The notes under the pieces were generated by a model, which saw only the letters and a list, made by a program, of their open reading frames with translations, did not search any database and was not told the origin of the DNA. DNA of 39,355 bases from Rhizobacter sp. (GTDB taxonomy: Bacteria; Pseudomonadota; Gammaproteobacteria; Burkholderiales; Burkholderiaceae_C). The position numbers were made by a program, and so were the translations under genes. Below, in pieces: positions 17,790 to 26,773 of this stretch. Within the stretch, counting starts at the first letter, position 1, and each line of letters opens with the position of its first letter. The stretch is from assembly GCA_025355745.1 (NCBI GenBank), contig JANXZA010000102.1:1-39355 (forward strand). Direction: 5' to 3'.

Positions 17790-18674
17790 TTAAGAGAGGG
17801 AAGCATGTAAGGCGGATGCCGTCGATGCCGTCGATGCGGTCACCCGCGATGGATTGAGTGCCGTGTGGCGTCGAATGAAATCGCTGACGGCTGCCATGAC
17901 TGCCTGCGGCTGGTCGCGGTGCGGCGAGTGGCCGCATTCTTGCAGCTTGAGCAGGGCGGTCTGCGGTGCGTGAAGCGCAATGCCGTCGATCTGCGCCATC
18001 GTGCCGTACTGATCCTGCGCGCCTTGCATCGCGAGCAACGGGCTGCGGATGTGCGCCAGCTCGGCTTCGATCGTCCAGGCCGCAAACGTCGGGTCGAGCC
18101 AGATCGTGTTCCAGCCCCAGAAGGCCGAATCGGGGTCCTGGTGATGGCGCGCGAGCTTGTGCTTCAGATCACTGTGAAGATAGGCCTCGCGCGCGGCGCG
18201 GATGCCGATCAGCCCGAACGCTTCGACCTTGATGTGTGGTGCCAGCACGATGGTGCCGGCCACCTGCGATGCGAAGCGCGCCGCGTACAGCAAGGCGATC
18301 GAGCCGCCGTCGCTGTGGCCGAAGAACCAGGGCTTGTCGGCCGCGTTGGCGGCGCCGGCAGCTATGCCCAGGGCGCGCAGCAGCGCCGGCAAGACCGCAT
18401 GTGCCTGCTCGTGCATGAAAGCCGTCGTCCAGTTCTCGCCGGGTGTGCGCGGTGTCGAGCGGCCGTAGCCGGGGCGCGAGTAGACCAGGCCTCGGCACTC
18501 GGCGGCATCGCACAGTCGTTGCGGGAAATCCTTCCACATCGACAGCGAACCCAGCCCCTCGTGCAGGAACACGATGAGCGGCCGATCGACACGTTCGCGG
18601 GCGAACCACTGGTGCTCGATGCGCCAGCGCCGGCCGGCCGCATCGACCTCGATGAGCTCGATCGCCGATGTCAC
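17790..18674 (-). CDS. Alpha/beta hydrolase of the benzoate operon
   Basis: The 294-residue protein begins at GTG 18674, which overlaps the ligase stop by GTGA, so the two are translationally coupled. It has the oxyanion region FLHEGLGS, the nucleophile GHSDGG (Ser121), an acid in MQGAQDQYG and a histidine in CGHSPHRDQP near the C-terminus. Hydrolases like this recur next to benzoate-CoA ligase in box clusters. Possible roles are releasing benzoate from esters, a benzoyl-CoA thioesterase to relieve CoA trapping, or hydrolysis of a pathway intermediate. The sequence does not decide between them. Confidence 0.88.
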   Translation of the reverse strand: MTSAIELIEVDAAGRRWRIEHQWFARERVDRPLIVFLHEGLGSLSMWKDFPQRLCDAAECRGLVYSRPGYGRSTPRTPGENWTTAFMHEQAHAVLPALLRALGIAAGAANAADKPWFFGHSDGGSIALLYAARFASQVAGTIVLAPHIKVEAFGLIGIRAAREAYLHSDLKHKLARHHQDPDSAFWGWNTIWLDPTFAAWTIEAELAHIRSPLLAMQGAQDQYGTMAQIDGIALHAPQTALLKLQECGHSPHRDQPQAVMAAVSDFIRRHTALNPSRVTASTASTASALHASLS

Positions 18675-20284
18675 CGGGAAGCCTCACGTTCGCGCAACCT
18701 GAAGCGCTGGATTTTGCCGGTGGCCGTCTTCGGCAACTCGGCCAGAAACTCGATCAGGCGCGGGTACTTGTAGGGCGCCAGCCGGTCCTTGACGAAGGCC
18801 TTCAGCTCGGCCTCGGTCGTCTGCTGGCCGGCCTTCAGCACGACGAAGGCCTTGGTCTTGGTCAGGCCCTCGCCATCCAGCACGCCGATCACCGCCGCTT
18901 CGAGCACGGCCGGGTGCTGCACCAGCGTGGCCTCGACCTCGAACGGCGAGACGTAGATGCCGCTGACCTTCAGCATGTCGTCGCTGCGCCCGCTGTAGGT
19001 GTAGCTGCCGTCGGCGTTGCGCACGTACTTGTCGCCGCTCTTGGTCCATGCGCCCTGGAAGGTCTCGCGGGTCTTCTCGCGGTTGCCCCAGTAAAGCAGC
19101 GCAGCACTCGGGCCGTTGATGTAGAGGTCGCCGGTCTCGCCGTCGGCAACGGGCGCGCCGTCGTCGCCGCGCAGTTCGATCTGGTAGCCCGGCACCGGCC
19201 AGCCGGTGGTGCCGTAGCGCACTTGGCCGGGCCGGTTCGACAGGAAGATGTGCAGCATCTCGGTCGAGCCGATGCCGTCGATGATGTCGATGCCGAAGTG
19301 GCCGCGAAAGCGCTCGCCGAGGTCGGCTGGCAGCGCCTCGCCGGCGGACGAGCACAGGCGCAGCGAGACCGCCTCGCGCGCCGGCAGCAAAGGCGAGGCG
19401 AGCATGCCGGCGAAGCCGGTGGGCGCGCCGAAGAAGATCGTCGGACGATGCTCGGCGCGTTGATGCGGCGTGTCGCCGGTCCAGCGTTTGAAGGTGGCCT
19501 CGGGTGTCGGCCGTTCGGCCATCAGGACCACCGTTGCACCGACGCTCATCGGAAACGTTAGCCCGTTTCCCAGGCCGTAGGCGAAGAACAGCTTGGCGGC
19601 GGAAAAGCACACGTCGCGCTCGGTCAGGCCGAGCACCGGCGTGCCGTACAGCTCGGCTGTCCAGTACGGGTTGGCGTGGGTGTGGACCGTGCCCTTCGGG
19701 CGGCCGGTCGAGCCGGAGGAGTAGAGCCAGAAGCCGGGGTCGTCGGGGCCGGTCGCGGCCGGTGCGGCGAGTGGTTGATGGGCTGCGAGGAAGGCCTCGA
19801 ACTCGGTCGTGGGCGTGGGCGCGTCGGCCGTCTGCAGTGCCGCGGCCGCCTGCGCCGGGCGCACCACGACGATCGCCTTGATTTCGTGCCGTGCCAGCGC
19901 CAGCGCGGCCCGCAAGACGGGCAGCAACGCACCGGAAACGAACACCACCTGCGCGCGGCTGTTCGCCAGCATGTAGGCGCAGTCGTCGGCGGTGAGCAGC
20001 GTGTTCATCGCCACCGGAACGACGCCGGCATAGAGCGCGCCGAGGAAGGCGACCGGCCATTCGTTGCAGTCGTGCATTAGCAGCAGCACGCGTTCTTCGC
20101 GTCGGATGCCGCTTGCGAGCAGCGCGGCAGCCGCGCGGCGGATGCGCTCGGCAAGCTCGCCGTAGCTCAGCGTGCCGTGGTCGTCGATGAACGCCGCCTT
20201 GGCCGGGCGGCCGGTGTTGCGCTGGATCAGGTGCTCGGCGATGTTGAAGTGCGAGCCCGGGGCGGGACTGTGAGGGGCGGTCAT
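18671..20284 (-). CDS. bclA: Benzoate-CoA ligase
   Basis: The start is ATG 20284, preceded by GAGGAG, giving 537 residues, the usual length for this family. The frame extends upstream but without similarity. The AMP-binding signature SSGSTGRPKG is at residues 189-198, SSAGEALP and GIGSTEMLHIF follow, and the C-terminal catalytic lysine lies in LPKTATGKIQRF. These features are those of benzoate-CoA ligases (BclA/BadA type). It converts benzoate, ATP and CoA to benzoyl-CoA, the substrate of BoxAB and the expected inducer recognised by BoxR. It is first in the minus-strand operon and divergent from boxR. Confidence 0.95.
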   Translation of the reverse strand: MTAPHSPAPGSHFNIAEHLIQRNTGRPAKAAFIDDHGTLSYGELAERIRRAAAALLASGIRREERVLLLMHDCNEWPVAFLGALYAGVVPVAMNTLLTADDCAYMLANSRAQVVFVSGALLPVLRAALALARHEIKAIVVVRPAQAAAALQTADAPTPTTEFEAFLAAHQPLAAPAATGPDDPGFWLYSSGSTGRPKGTVHTHANPYWTAELYGTPVLGLTERDVCFSAAKLFFAYGLGNGLTFPMSVGATVVLMAERPTPEATFKRWTGDTPHQRAEHRPTIFFGAPTGFAGMLASPLLPAREAVSLRLCSSAGEALPADLGERFRGHFGIDIIDGIGSTEMLHIFLSNRPGQVRYGTTGWPVPGYQIELRGDDGAPVADGETGDLYINGPSAALLYWGNREKTRETFQGAWTKSGDKYVRNADGSYTYSGRSDDMLKVSGIYVSPFEVEATLVQHPAVLEAAVIGVLDGEGLTKTKAFVVLKAGQQTTEAELKAFVKDRLAPYKYPRLIEFLAELPKTATGKIQRFRLREREASR

Positions 20285-20470
20285 CAGGGTCTCCTCAAAG
20301 GGCATCGGGGCGTCAGCAGACCTGCGCGGTGAGCGCGGCATGAAGCTGTTGCAATTTGATCGGTGGCGGGGCGCGCTCTGGTTCACTCGCCGGCTTGCAT
20401 TCTGTTGCTTGCATGGGCTGTTGATATGAAGTATTGTGCTCACACTGAACGGTAAACCCGAGTCAAATCG
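20285..20470. promoter_or_regulatory. Divergent bclA/boxR promoter region
   Basis: This 186-base gap between the divergent ligase and boxR genes is relatively AT-rich toward the boxR side. It holds two TTGCAT-type half sites, TGCA at 20396-20399 and 20410-20413 separated by ten bases, and GTATTGTGC near 20431. TGCA half sites are reported for the BzdR/BoxR regulators, so this is a plausible operator region. No -35/-10 pair could be chosen confidently for either direction. Confidence 0.5.
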
Positions 20471-21451
20471 ATGTCAAGCAATATAGTGCATTCTCACGGG
20501 TATACGCCTAAGCCTGCGCCCCGCCCGACTCCCAAACTTGCGCGACAAATCGCCGCCGTCGCGGCTGCGGAATCGGCAGACGAAGACAAGCACCCGGCCC
20601 TGGTCGCGCTCGGCGAGCGGGTGCGCAACCTGCGCGCCCGGCGCGGCATGACGCGCAAGGCGGTGGCGCTGGCGGCCGATGTGTCGGAGCGTCATCTGGC
20701 GAACCTCGAATACGGCATCGGCAACGCCTCGTACCTGGTGCTGAACCAGGTCGCCGGTGCATTGCAGTGTTCGCTCGCGGAACTGAACGGCGACTTCACC
20801 ACTGCCTCGCCGGAATGGCTGCTGCTCCGCGAGCTGCTCGACCACCGCGACGAGGCCACGCTGCGGCGCGCCCGCATCGCCATCGGCGAGTTGCTGGGCT
20901 CGGGCGGCGGCAACGCGATGCGCAGCCCGCGCGTGGCGCTGATCGGGCTGCGCGGCGCCGGCAAGTCGACGCTCGGCCAGATGCTGGCCGACGACCTGGA
21001 CGTGCCGTTCGTCGAGCTGAGCCGCGAGATCGAAAAGTTCGCCGGTTGCAGCATCGCCGAAATCCAGGCGCTTTACGGCATGAACGCCTATCGCCGCTAC
21101 GAGCGCCGCGCGCTCGAAGAGGCGATCCAGATCCATGCCGAAGCCGTGATCGCCACGCCGGGCGGGCTGGTGTCGGACGCCGCCACCTTCAACCTGCTGC
21201 TCGCCCACTGCACCACCGTGTGGCTGCAGGCCGACCCGGAGCACCACATGCGGCGCGTCGCCGCGCAGGGCGACATGCGGCCGATGGCGGCCAGCGCCGA
21301 GGCGATGGAAGACCTGAAGCGCATCCTCGCCGGCCGCGCGGCGTTCTATTCGAAGGCCGACCTGATGGTCGACACCAGCGACTGGCCGCTGGACACCACC
21401 TTCCAGACCCTGCGCCGAATCGTGCGCGAGGCGCTGCGGCCGCCCGGTTGA
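20471..21451 (+). CDS. boxR: Transcriptional regulator BoxR (XRE HTH fused to shikimate-kinase-like domain)
   Basis: This 326-residue protein has an N-terminal HTH_XRE domain (about 44-105; LGERVRNLRARRGMTRKAVAL, in parts) joined to a shikimate-kinase-like domain (about 150-320) with Walker A GLRGAGKST at 159-167. This architecture defines BzdR/BoxR. In Azoarcus, BoxR represses box genes and benzoyl-CoA, sensed by the kinase-like domain, relieves repression; the same is expected here. It lies between bclA and boxC. A candidate palindromic operator covers its first codons, suggesting autoregulation. Confidence 0.96.
   Translation: MSSNIVHSHGYTPKPAPRPTPKLARQIAAVAAAESADEDKHPALVALGERVRNLRARRGMTRKAVALAADVSERHLANLEYGIGNASYLVLNQVAGALQCSLAELNGDFTTASPEWLLLRELLDHRDEATLRRARIAIGELLGSGGGNAMRSPRVALIGLRGAGKSTLGQMLADDLDVPFVELSREIEKFAGCSIAEIQALYGMNAYRRYERRALEEAIQIHAEAVIATPGGLVSDAATFNLLLAHCTTVWLQADPEHHMRRVAAQGDMRPMAASAEAMEDLKRILAGRAAFYSKADLMVDTSDWPLDTTFQTLRRIVREALRPPG
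20478..20489. promoter_or_regulatory. Candidate BoxR operator over the boxR start
   Basis: GCAAT-AT-AGTGC matches the pattern GCACT-NN-AGTGC found twice at the boxC promoter, with one arm mismatch. It lies within codons 3-7 of boxR. Binding here would give negative autoregulation. The link to BoxR is inference from position and repetition of the motif. Confidence 0.5.
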
Positions 21452-21484
21452 CGGGGCGGCGCAGGTGGCCGAGCAGGAGATCAC

Positions 21485-21604
21485 CTCACGCACCGCAGAG
21501 GCGCAGAGAACGCAGAGAACGCAGAGGATCGCAGAGGAATTCAAAATATTTTCTGTCTTACTCTGCGTTAACTCCGCGTCCTCCGCGCCTCTGCGGTGCG
21601 TGAG
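21485..21604. repeat. Dispersed palindromic element, family A, copy 2
   Basis: An inverted repeat in the boxR-boxC gap, with terminal arms CTCACGCACCGCAGAGGCG (21485-21503) and its exact complement (21586-21604). The arms consist of CGCAGAG units and the centre holds GAATTCAAA. The first 33 bases of its left arm are identical to the corresponding part of copy 3. It ends about 25 bases before the boxC promoter, so it could insulate that promoter from boxR transcription. Confidence 0.85.
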
Positions 21605-21627
21605 TTGTCTTCTTGTCGCGCGCGCCC

Positions 21628-21682
21628 TTGACGCACTAAAGTGCATGCACTATGATGCGTGCAGCGACGACAGACGTATGCA
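21628..21682 (+). promoter_or_regulatory. boxC promoter with overlapping BoxR-type operators
   Basis: TTGACG (21628-21633), a 17-base spacer and TATGAT (21651-21656) form a near-consensus sigma-70 promoter, the best in the window. The palindrome GCACT-AA-AGTGC (21633-21644) fills the spacer, and GCACT-AT-GATGC (21647-21658) covers the -10. The centres are 14 bases apart. A further ATGCACTAT lies at 21678-21686. A repressor bound here would block RNA polymerase, as expected for BoxR. Confidence 0.75.
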
Positions 21683-21713
21683 CTATCTTTCAGTGCCACA
21701 CAGGAGACCCGTG

Positions 21714-23396
21714 ATGACCACCGCCCCGCGCGTCGAGTACCAAACCCACCCGTCGCAGTACAAGCACTGGAAGCTCAGCTTCGACGGTCCGATTGCAACG
21801 CTGGCGGTCGACATCGACGAGAGCGCCGGTCTGCGCCCCGGCTACAAGCTGAAGTTGAACAGCTACGACCTGGGCGTGGACATCGAGTTGAACGACGCCG
21901 TGAACCGCATCCGCTTCGAGCATCCGGAAGTGCGCACGGTGATCATCACCAGCCTGAAGGACAAGGTGTTTTGCTCCGGTGCCAACATCTTCATGCTCGG
22001 TGTATCGAGCCACGCCTGGAAGGTGAACTTCTGCAAGTTCACGAACGAGACGCGCAACGGGCTCGAAGATTCGTCAACTCATTCGGGCCTGAAGTTCCTC
22101 GCCGCCGTGAATGGCGCGTGCGCGGGTGGCGGCTACGAGCTGGCGCTGTCGTGCGATGAAATCTATCTGGTCGATGACCGCTCTTCCGCCGTCAGCCTGC
22201 CCGAAGTGCCGCTGCTCGGCGTGCTGCCCGGCACCGGCGGCCTGACCCGCGTGACCGACAAGCGGCATGTGCGGCACGACCTGGCCGACCTGTTTTGCAC
22301 CAGCGTCGAAGGCGTGCGTGGCCAGAAGGCGAAAGACTGGCGGCTGGTCGACGAGATCGCCAAGCCGCAGGTCTTCGCGCAGAAGGTCCAGGAGCGCGCG
22401 CTCGCGCTGGCCGCCCAGAGCGACCGGCCAGCCGGCGCGAAGGGCGTGCTGCTGACGCCGTTGCAGTGCACGGTCGAGGCCGATGCCTTGCGCTACGGCT
22501 TCGTCACGGTCGAGATCGACCGCGCTAAAAGGGTCGCCACCTTCACCGTGAACGGACCTGACAAGGCGCAGCCGCAAACGCCCGAGGCCATCGTCGCCGC
22601 CGGCGCGGCGTGGTGGCCGCTGAAGATGGGCCGCGAGCTGGAAGACGCGATCCTGCAGATGCGCACCAACGAACTCGACACCGGCACCTGGCTGATCAAG
22701 ACGCAGGGCGACGCCGCCGCGGTGCTCGCCTGCGACGCGACACTGCTGGCGCACCAGAACCACTGGCTGGTGCGCGAGACCATCGGCTTGCTGCGCCGCA
22801 CCTTCAGCCGGCTCGACGTGTCGTCGCGCAGCCTGTTCGCGCTGGTCGAACCGGGCTCCTGCTTTGCCGGCAGCCTGCTCGAACTGGCGCTCGCCTGCGA
22901 CCGCATTTACCACCTGGCCTTGCCCGACGATCAGGTGCGCGCGCCGAAGATCACCGTGGCCGAGCTCAACTTCGGCGTGTACCCGATGGTCACCGGGCAG
23001 AGCCGGCTGGGCCGCCGGTTCTACGATGAAGCGCCCGCGCTGGAAGCGGTGCGGGCGGTGGCGCAGGACACCTCAAGAGGTGTCGCGGGGCAAGCGCTCG
23101 ATGCCGACGCCGCCTTCGCCATCGGCCTGGCCACCAGCAACCCCGACGACATCGACTGGACCGACGAGGTTCGCATCGCCATCGAAGAGCGGGTGGCGAT
23201 GTCGCCCGACGCCCTCACCGGCATGGAAGCGAACCTGCGTTTCAACGGCCCGGAGAACATGTTCACGCGCATCTTCGGGCGCCTGACGGCGTGGCAGAAC
23301 TGGATCTTCCAGCGCCCGAATGCGGTCGGCGAGAAGGGCGCACTGAAGCTTTACGGCAAGGGCGACAAGGCCCAGTTCGACTGGAACCGAGTTTGA
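21714..23396 (+). CDS. boxC: 2,3-epoxybenzoyl-CoA dihydrolase (benzoyl-CoA-dihydrodiol lyase) BoxC
   Basis: A 560-residue protein from ATG 21714, with CAGGAG upstream. It contains two crotonase-type halves; the first has VFCSGANIFMLG and GACAGGGYELALSCD, the second GSCFAGSLLELALACDRIY. This double-crotonase size is characteristic of BoxC. The enzyme hydrolyses the ring of 2,3-epoxybenzoyl-CoA with two waters, giving 3,4-dehydroadipyl-CoA semialdehyde and formate. It is the first gene after the regulated promoter, followed by boxB after 19 bases. Confidence 0.97.
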   Translation: MTTAPRVEYQTHPSQYKHWKLSFDGPIATLAVDIDESAGLRPGYKLKLNSYDLGVDIELNDAVNRIRFEHPEVRTVIITSLKDKVFCSGANIFMLGVSSHAWKVNFCKFTNETRNGLEDSSTHSGLKFLAAVNGACAGGGYELALSCDEIYLVDDRSSAVSLPEVPLLGVLPGTGGLTRVTDKRHVRHDLADLFCTSVEGVRGQKAKDWRLVDEIAKPQVFAQKVQERALALAAQSDRPAGAKGVLLTPLQCTVEADALRYGFVTVEIDRAKRVATFTVNGPDKAQPQTPEAIVAAGAAWWPLKMGRELEDAILQMRTNELDTGTWLIKTQGDAAAVLACDATLLAHQNHWLVRETIGLLRRTFSRLDVSSRSLFALVEPGSCFAGSLLELALACDRIYHLALPDDQVRAPKITVAELNFGVYPMVTGQSRLGRRFYDEAPALEAVRAVAQDTSRGVAGQALDADAAFAIGLATSNPDDIDWTDEVRIAIEERVAMSPDALTGMEANLRFNGPENMFTRIFGRLTAWQNWIFQRPNAVGEKGALKLYGKGDKAQFDWNRV

Positions 23397-23415
23397 TCAC
23401 CGAAGGACATTCGAC

Positions 23416-24843
23416 ATGAGCAGCATCAACTACAGCGAGAAGATCCCGAACAACGTCAACCTCGGCGAAGACCGCACCTTGCAGCGCGCGCTCGAGCAAT
23501 GGCAACCCAACTTCATCAACTGGTGGGACGACGTCGGCCCGGTCGGCTCCACCGACTCCGAGGTGTACTTGCGCACGGCGGTCAGCGTCGATCCGCAGGG
23601 CTGGGCGAGCTTCGGCCATGTGAAGATGCGCGACTACCGCTGGGGCATCTTCCTGAACCCGGGCAGCGCCGACCGCGAGATCCACTTCGGCGATCACAAG
23701 GGCGAAAAGGCTTGGGACAGCGTGCCCGGCGAGCACCGCGCGAACCTGCGCCGCATCATCGTGACGCAGGGCGACACCGAGCCGGCGTCGGTCGAGCAGC
23801 AACGCCACCTGGGCCTGACGGCGCCCAGCATGTACGACCTGCGCAACCTGTTCCAGATCAACGTCGAGGAAGGCCGGCACCTGTGGGCGATGGTCTATCT
23901 GCTGCACAAGCACTTCGGCCGCGACGGCCGCGAAGAAGCGGAGGCACTGCTCGAACGCCGCAGCGGCGATGCGAACAACCCGCGCATCCTCGGTGCGTTC
24001 AACGAAGCCACGCCCGACTGGCTGAGCTTCTTCATGTTCACCTATTTCACCGACCGCGACGGCAAGTTCCAGCTCTGCGCGCTGGCCGAGTCGGCCTTCG
24101 ATCCGCTGGCGCGCACGACCAAGTTCATGCTGACCGAAGAGGCGCACCACATGTTCGTCGGCGAGAGCGGCATCTCGCGCGTGATCCAGCGCACCGCGCA
24201 GGTCATGAACGAACTCAAGACCGACGATGTGGGGCGCTTGCGCGCGGCCGGCGTGATCGACCTGCCGACGATCCAGCGCTACATCAACTTCCACTACAGC
24301 GTCACCATCGACCTGTTCGGTGCTGACGAGTCGAGCAATGCGGCGATCTTCTACAGCTCGGGTTTGAAGGGCCGCTATGAAGAGGGCAAGCGCGTCGATG
24401 ATCACACGCTGAAGGGCCAGACCTACAAGGTGCTGGAGGTGCGCGACGGGCACCTGGTCGAGAAGGATGTGCCGATGCTGAATGCGCTGAACGAAGTGCT
24501 GCGCGACGACTACATCAAGGACTCGGTGGCCGGCGTCGAGCGCTGGAACAAGGTGCTGGCGAAGGCGCTGATCCCGGTGCGGCTGGCGGTGCCGCACAAG
24601 GCGTTTCACCGCAACATCGGCGCGCTGTCGGGCGTCAAGGTGTCGCCGGATGGGCGGGTGCTGGGCGAGGTCGAATGGGCCGCGAACGTCGACGCCTGGT
24701 TGCCGAGCCGCGAAGACCGCGCGTATGTGGCCAGCCTGATGGGGCGCGTGGTCGAGCCCGGCAAGTTCGCCAACTGGATCGCGCCGCCGGTGATGGGCAT
24801 CAACCGCCAGCCGGTGGACTATGACTACGTGCGGTTTGGTTAA
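23416..24843 (+). CDS. boxB: Benzoyl-CoA 2,3-epoxidase, diiron subunit BoxB
   Basis: The 475-residue protein has the family length and start (SSINYSEKIPNNVNL). Candidate diiron ligands are Glu122, Glu152 and His155 (EEGRH), Asp213, and Glu242 and His245 (EEAHH), with the spacing known for BoxB. It epoxidises the ring of benzoyl-CoA using oxygen and electrons from BoxA. AAGGACAT precedes the start. A family B palindrome lies between it and boxA. Confidence 0.97.
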   Translation: MSSINYSEKIPNNVNLGEDRTLQRALEQWQPNFINWWDDVGPVGSTDSEVYLRTAVSVDPQGWASFGHVKMRDYRWGIFLNPGSADREIHFGDHKGEKAWDSVPGEHRANLRRIIVTQGDTEPASVEQQRHLGLTAPSMYDLRNLFQINVEEGRHLWAMVYLLHKHFGRDGREEAEALLERRSGDANNPRILGAFNEATPDWLSFFMFTYFTDRDGKFQLCALAESAFDPLARTTKFMLTEEAHHMFVGESGISRVIQRTAQVMNELKTDDVGRLRAAGVIDLPTIQRYINFHYSVTIDLFGADESSNAAIFYSSGLKGRYEEGKRVDDHTLKGQTYKVLEVRDGHLVEKDVPMLNALNEVLRDDYIKDSVAGVERWNKVLAKALIPVRLAVPHKAFHRNIGALSGVKVSPDGRVLGEVEWAANVDAWLPSREDRAYVASLMGRVVEPGKFANWIAPPVMGINRQPVDYDYVRFG

Positions 24844-24860
24844 GAACCACCCGAAGACCG

Positions 24861-24968
24861 TTTCCTCCTTCCCCATTGGGGGAAGGCCGGGATGGGGGCC
24901 GGGTGGCGACGAGATGCAGTCGAGCGCCGTAGCCCCCACCCCAACCCTCCCCCACAGGGGGAGGGAAT
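24861..24968. repeat. Dispersed palindromic element, family B, copy 2
   Basis: A GGGG/CCCC-rich inverted repeat fills most of the 142-base boxB-boxA gap. The left part has TTCCCCATTGGGGGAAGG and GGATGGGGGCC, the right part GCCCCCACCCCAACCCTCC and CAGGGGGAGG. It shares GAGCGCCG at its centre with copy 1. Both copies lie inside operons between a highly used gene and its partner. Confidence 0.8.
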
Positions 24969-24985
24969 AAGGCACAGGACACCCC

Positions 24986-26296
24986 GTGACCATCACCACC
25001 GTCATCCAGCAGCACCTGATCGACCCCGAGATCTGCATTCGCTGCAACACCTGCGAAGCCACGTGCCCGGTCGGCGCGATCACGCACGACGAGCGCAACT
25101 ATGTCGTCAATGCCGACATCTGCAACCTCTGCATGGCCTGCATCTCGCCGTGCCCGACCGGCTCGATCGACAACTGGCGCACCATGCCGCGCGTGATGGC
25201 GTATTCGCCCACCGAGCAACTGACCTGGGATGAATTGCCGGTCGCGCTGAGCGCCGAGCAACTCGCATCTGCGGGCGTTGCCGAGGCCAGCCCCGGCGAC
25301 GCACTGGCCGGCGCGAACGAGGCCGCTTCGATCAACCCCCAGCCGGTCGATGCGAGCGGCGTAGCGCCCTTCGACTCGTCCGCCTACGGCGCCACCGTGC
25401 CGCCCTGGTCGGCGGCCCACGCCTACACCAACCTGCACGGGCCGAAGAACCCGGTGACGGCCACGGTGGCGGGCAATGTGCGCGTCACCGAGGTCGGCCG
25501 CACGGCGGGCCACGACTACGACACGCACCACATCGTGCTCGACTTCGGCGCCATGCCGTTCCCGGTTCTCGAAGGCCAGTCGATCGGCTTGCTGCCGCCG
25601 GGCGTGGATGCGCAGGGCAAGCCGCACCACGCGCGCCAGTACTCGGTGGCGAGCCCGCGCAACGGCGAGCGGGCGGGCTACAACAACCTGTCGCTGACCA
25701 TCAAGCGCGTGCTCGAAGACCATCAGGGCAAGCCGGTGCGCGGCGTCGCGTCGAACCATGCGTGCGACCTGAAGGTGGGTGATGCGGTGCAGGTGATCGG
25801 CCCGTTCGGTGCCAGCTTCCTGATGCCGAACCACCCGCGCAGCCACATCGTGATGATCTGCACCGGCACCGGCAGCGCGCCGATGCGTGCGATGACCGAA
25901 TGGCGGCGGCGGCTGCGGATTGGTCAAGCGGAAGGGCGTGGCAAATTCGAAGGCGGCAAGCTGCTGCTGTTCTTCGGCGCGCGCAGCCAGGAAGAACTGC
26001 CCTACTTCGGCCCGCTGCAAAGCCTGCCGAAAGACTTCATCGACATCAACTTCGCGTTCTCGCGCACCCCCGGCCAGCCGAAGCGCTACGTGCAGGACGT
26101 GATGCGCGAGCGCGCCGCCGACCTGGCCTTGCTGCTCGCCGACCCGAACACCTGCCTGTACGTCTGCGGCCTGAAGAGCATGGAGGAAGGCGTGGTGCTG
26201 GCGCTGCGAGATGTGGCGCAACAGGCCGGCCTGGTGTGGGAGACGATCGGCGCGGCGCTGAAGAAGGAAGGGCGGCTGCACCTGGAAACCTACTGA
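24986..26296 (+). CDS. boxA: Benzoyl-CoA 2,3-epoxidase, reductase subunit BoxA
   Basis: The 436-residue protein starts at GTG 24986. Two ferredoxin motifs bind [4Fe-4S] clusters: Cys17, 20, 23, 27 (CIRCNTC) and Cys46, 49, 52, 56 ([11 protein letters not shown]). A linker of about 90 residues rich in alanine follows, then a ferredoxin-NADP reductase module with RQYSVASP for FAD and [12 protein letters not shown] for NADPH. It passes electrons from NADPH to BoxB. It is last in boxCBA, separated from boxB by a repeat. The gene order C-B-A, with A after the repeat, is a variant of the more common A-B-C order. Confidence 0.97.
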   Translation: MTITTVIQQHLIDPEICIRCNTCEATCPVGAITHDERNYVVNADICNLCMACISPCPTGSIDNWRTMPRVMAYSPTEQLTWDELPVALSAEQLASAGVAEASPGDALAGANEAASINPQPVDASGVAPFDSSAYGATVPPWSAAHAYTNLHGPKNPVTATVAGNVRVTEVGRTAGHDYDTHHIVLDFGAMPFPVLEGQSIGLLPPGVDAQGKPHHARQYSVASPRNGERAGYNNLSLTIKRVLEDHQGKPVRGVASNHACDLKVGDAVQVIGPFGASFLMPNHPRSHIVMICTGTGSAPMRAMTEWRRRLRIGQAEGRGKFEGGKLLLFFGARSQEELPYFGPLQSLPKDFIDINFAFSRTPGQPKRYVQDVMRERAADLALLLADPNTCLYVCGLKSMEEGVVLALRDVAQQAGLVWETIGAALKKEGRLHLETY

Positions 26297-26380
26297 GCGC
26301 AGGCCTGTCACTGGCCGCGCCTGGCGGCGCGAGCTGCGCGCCTACACTGGCACACCGTCAACCGCCCCGAGGACACGACC

Positions 26381-26773
26381 ATGAAGGCAATCGCCCGCTG
26401 TTCGCTGCTGCTGTTGTGCTGCACCGCGCTGGGTTCGGCGGTGCTGGCGCAGGGCGACGACGGTGCGTTCTATCAATGCACGCCGAGCACGTACGAAGCG
26501 GCCGGTGTGAAGCTCGATTGCCTCAGTGCCGACAAGGCCAGCGAAAACTGCGAGTCGTTCGACACGCCAGTGGCTGATTTGCGTGAGTTGAGCGAGGCGA
26601 GCGGCACACTCGTGCACGTCGAAACCACCCAGAAAGACGGCCGCGCGTTTGTAGATACCGTCACGATCGTCCGCGCCACTGGTGCCTTCACCGAAACCGA
26701 GATGCTGGACGGCGTGCTGGTGGCCAAAACCGTGGGCGTGTGCGTGCTGAAGGCTCCGGTCGCCGCGCGCTGA
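26381..26773 (+). CDS. Hypothetical exported protein
   Basis: A 130-residue protein from ATG 26381 with GAGGACACGACC upstream. It has a clear signal peptide (about residues 1-23, ending VLAQG). The mature part has five cysteines (CTP, LDC, ENC, VCVLK and one within the signal end) and no domain recognised here. It follows boxA by 84 bases in the same direction and could be transcribed by read-through. No function is assigned. Confidence 0.75.
   Translation: MKAIARCSLLLLCCTALGSAVLAQGDDGAFYQCTPSTYEAAGVKLDCLSADKASENCESFDTPVADLRELSEASGTLVHVETTQKDGRAFVDTVTIVRATGAFTETEMLDGVLVAKTVGVCVLKAPVAAR

Noticed and set aside
26326-26342. Hairpin GGCGCG-AGCTG-CGCGCC after boxA as a terminator.
   Set aside because: Only six base pairs and no T-run; in DNA this GC-rich such stems arise by chance.
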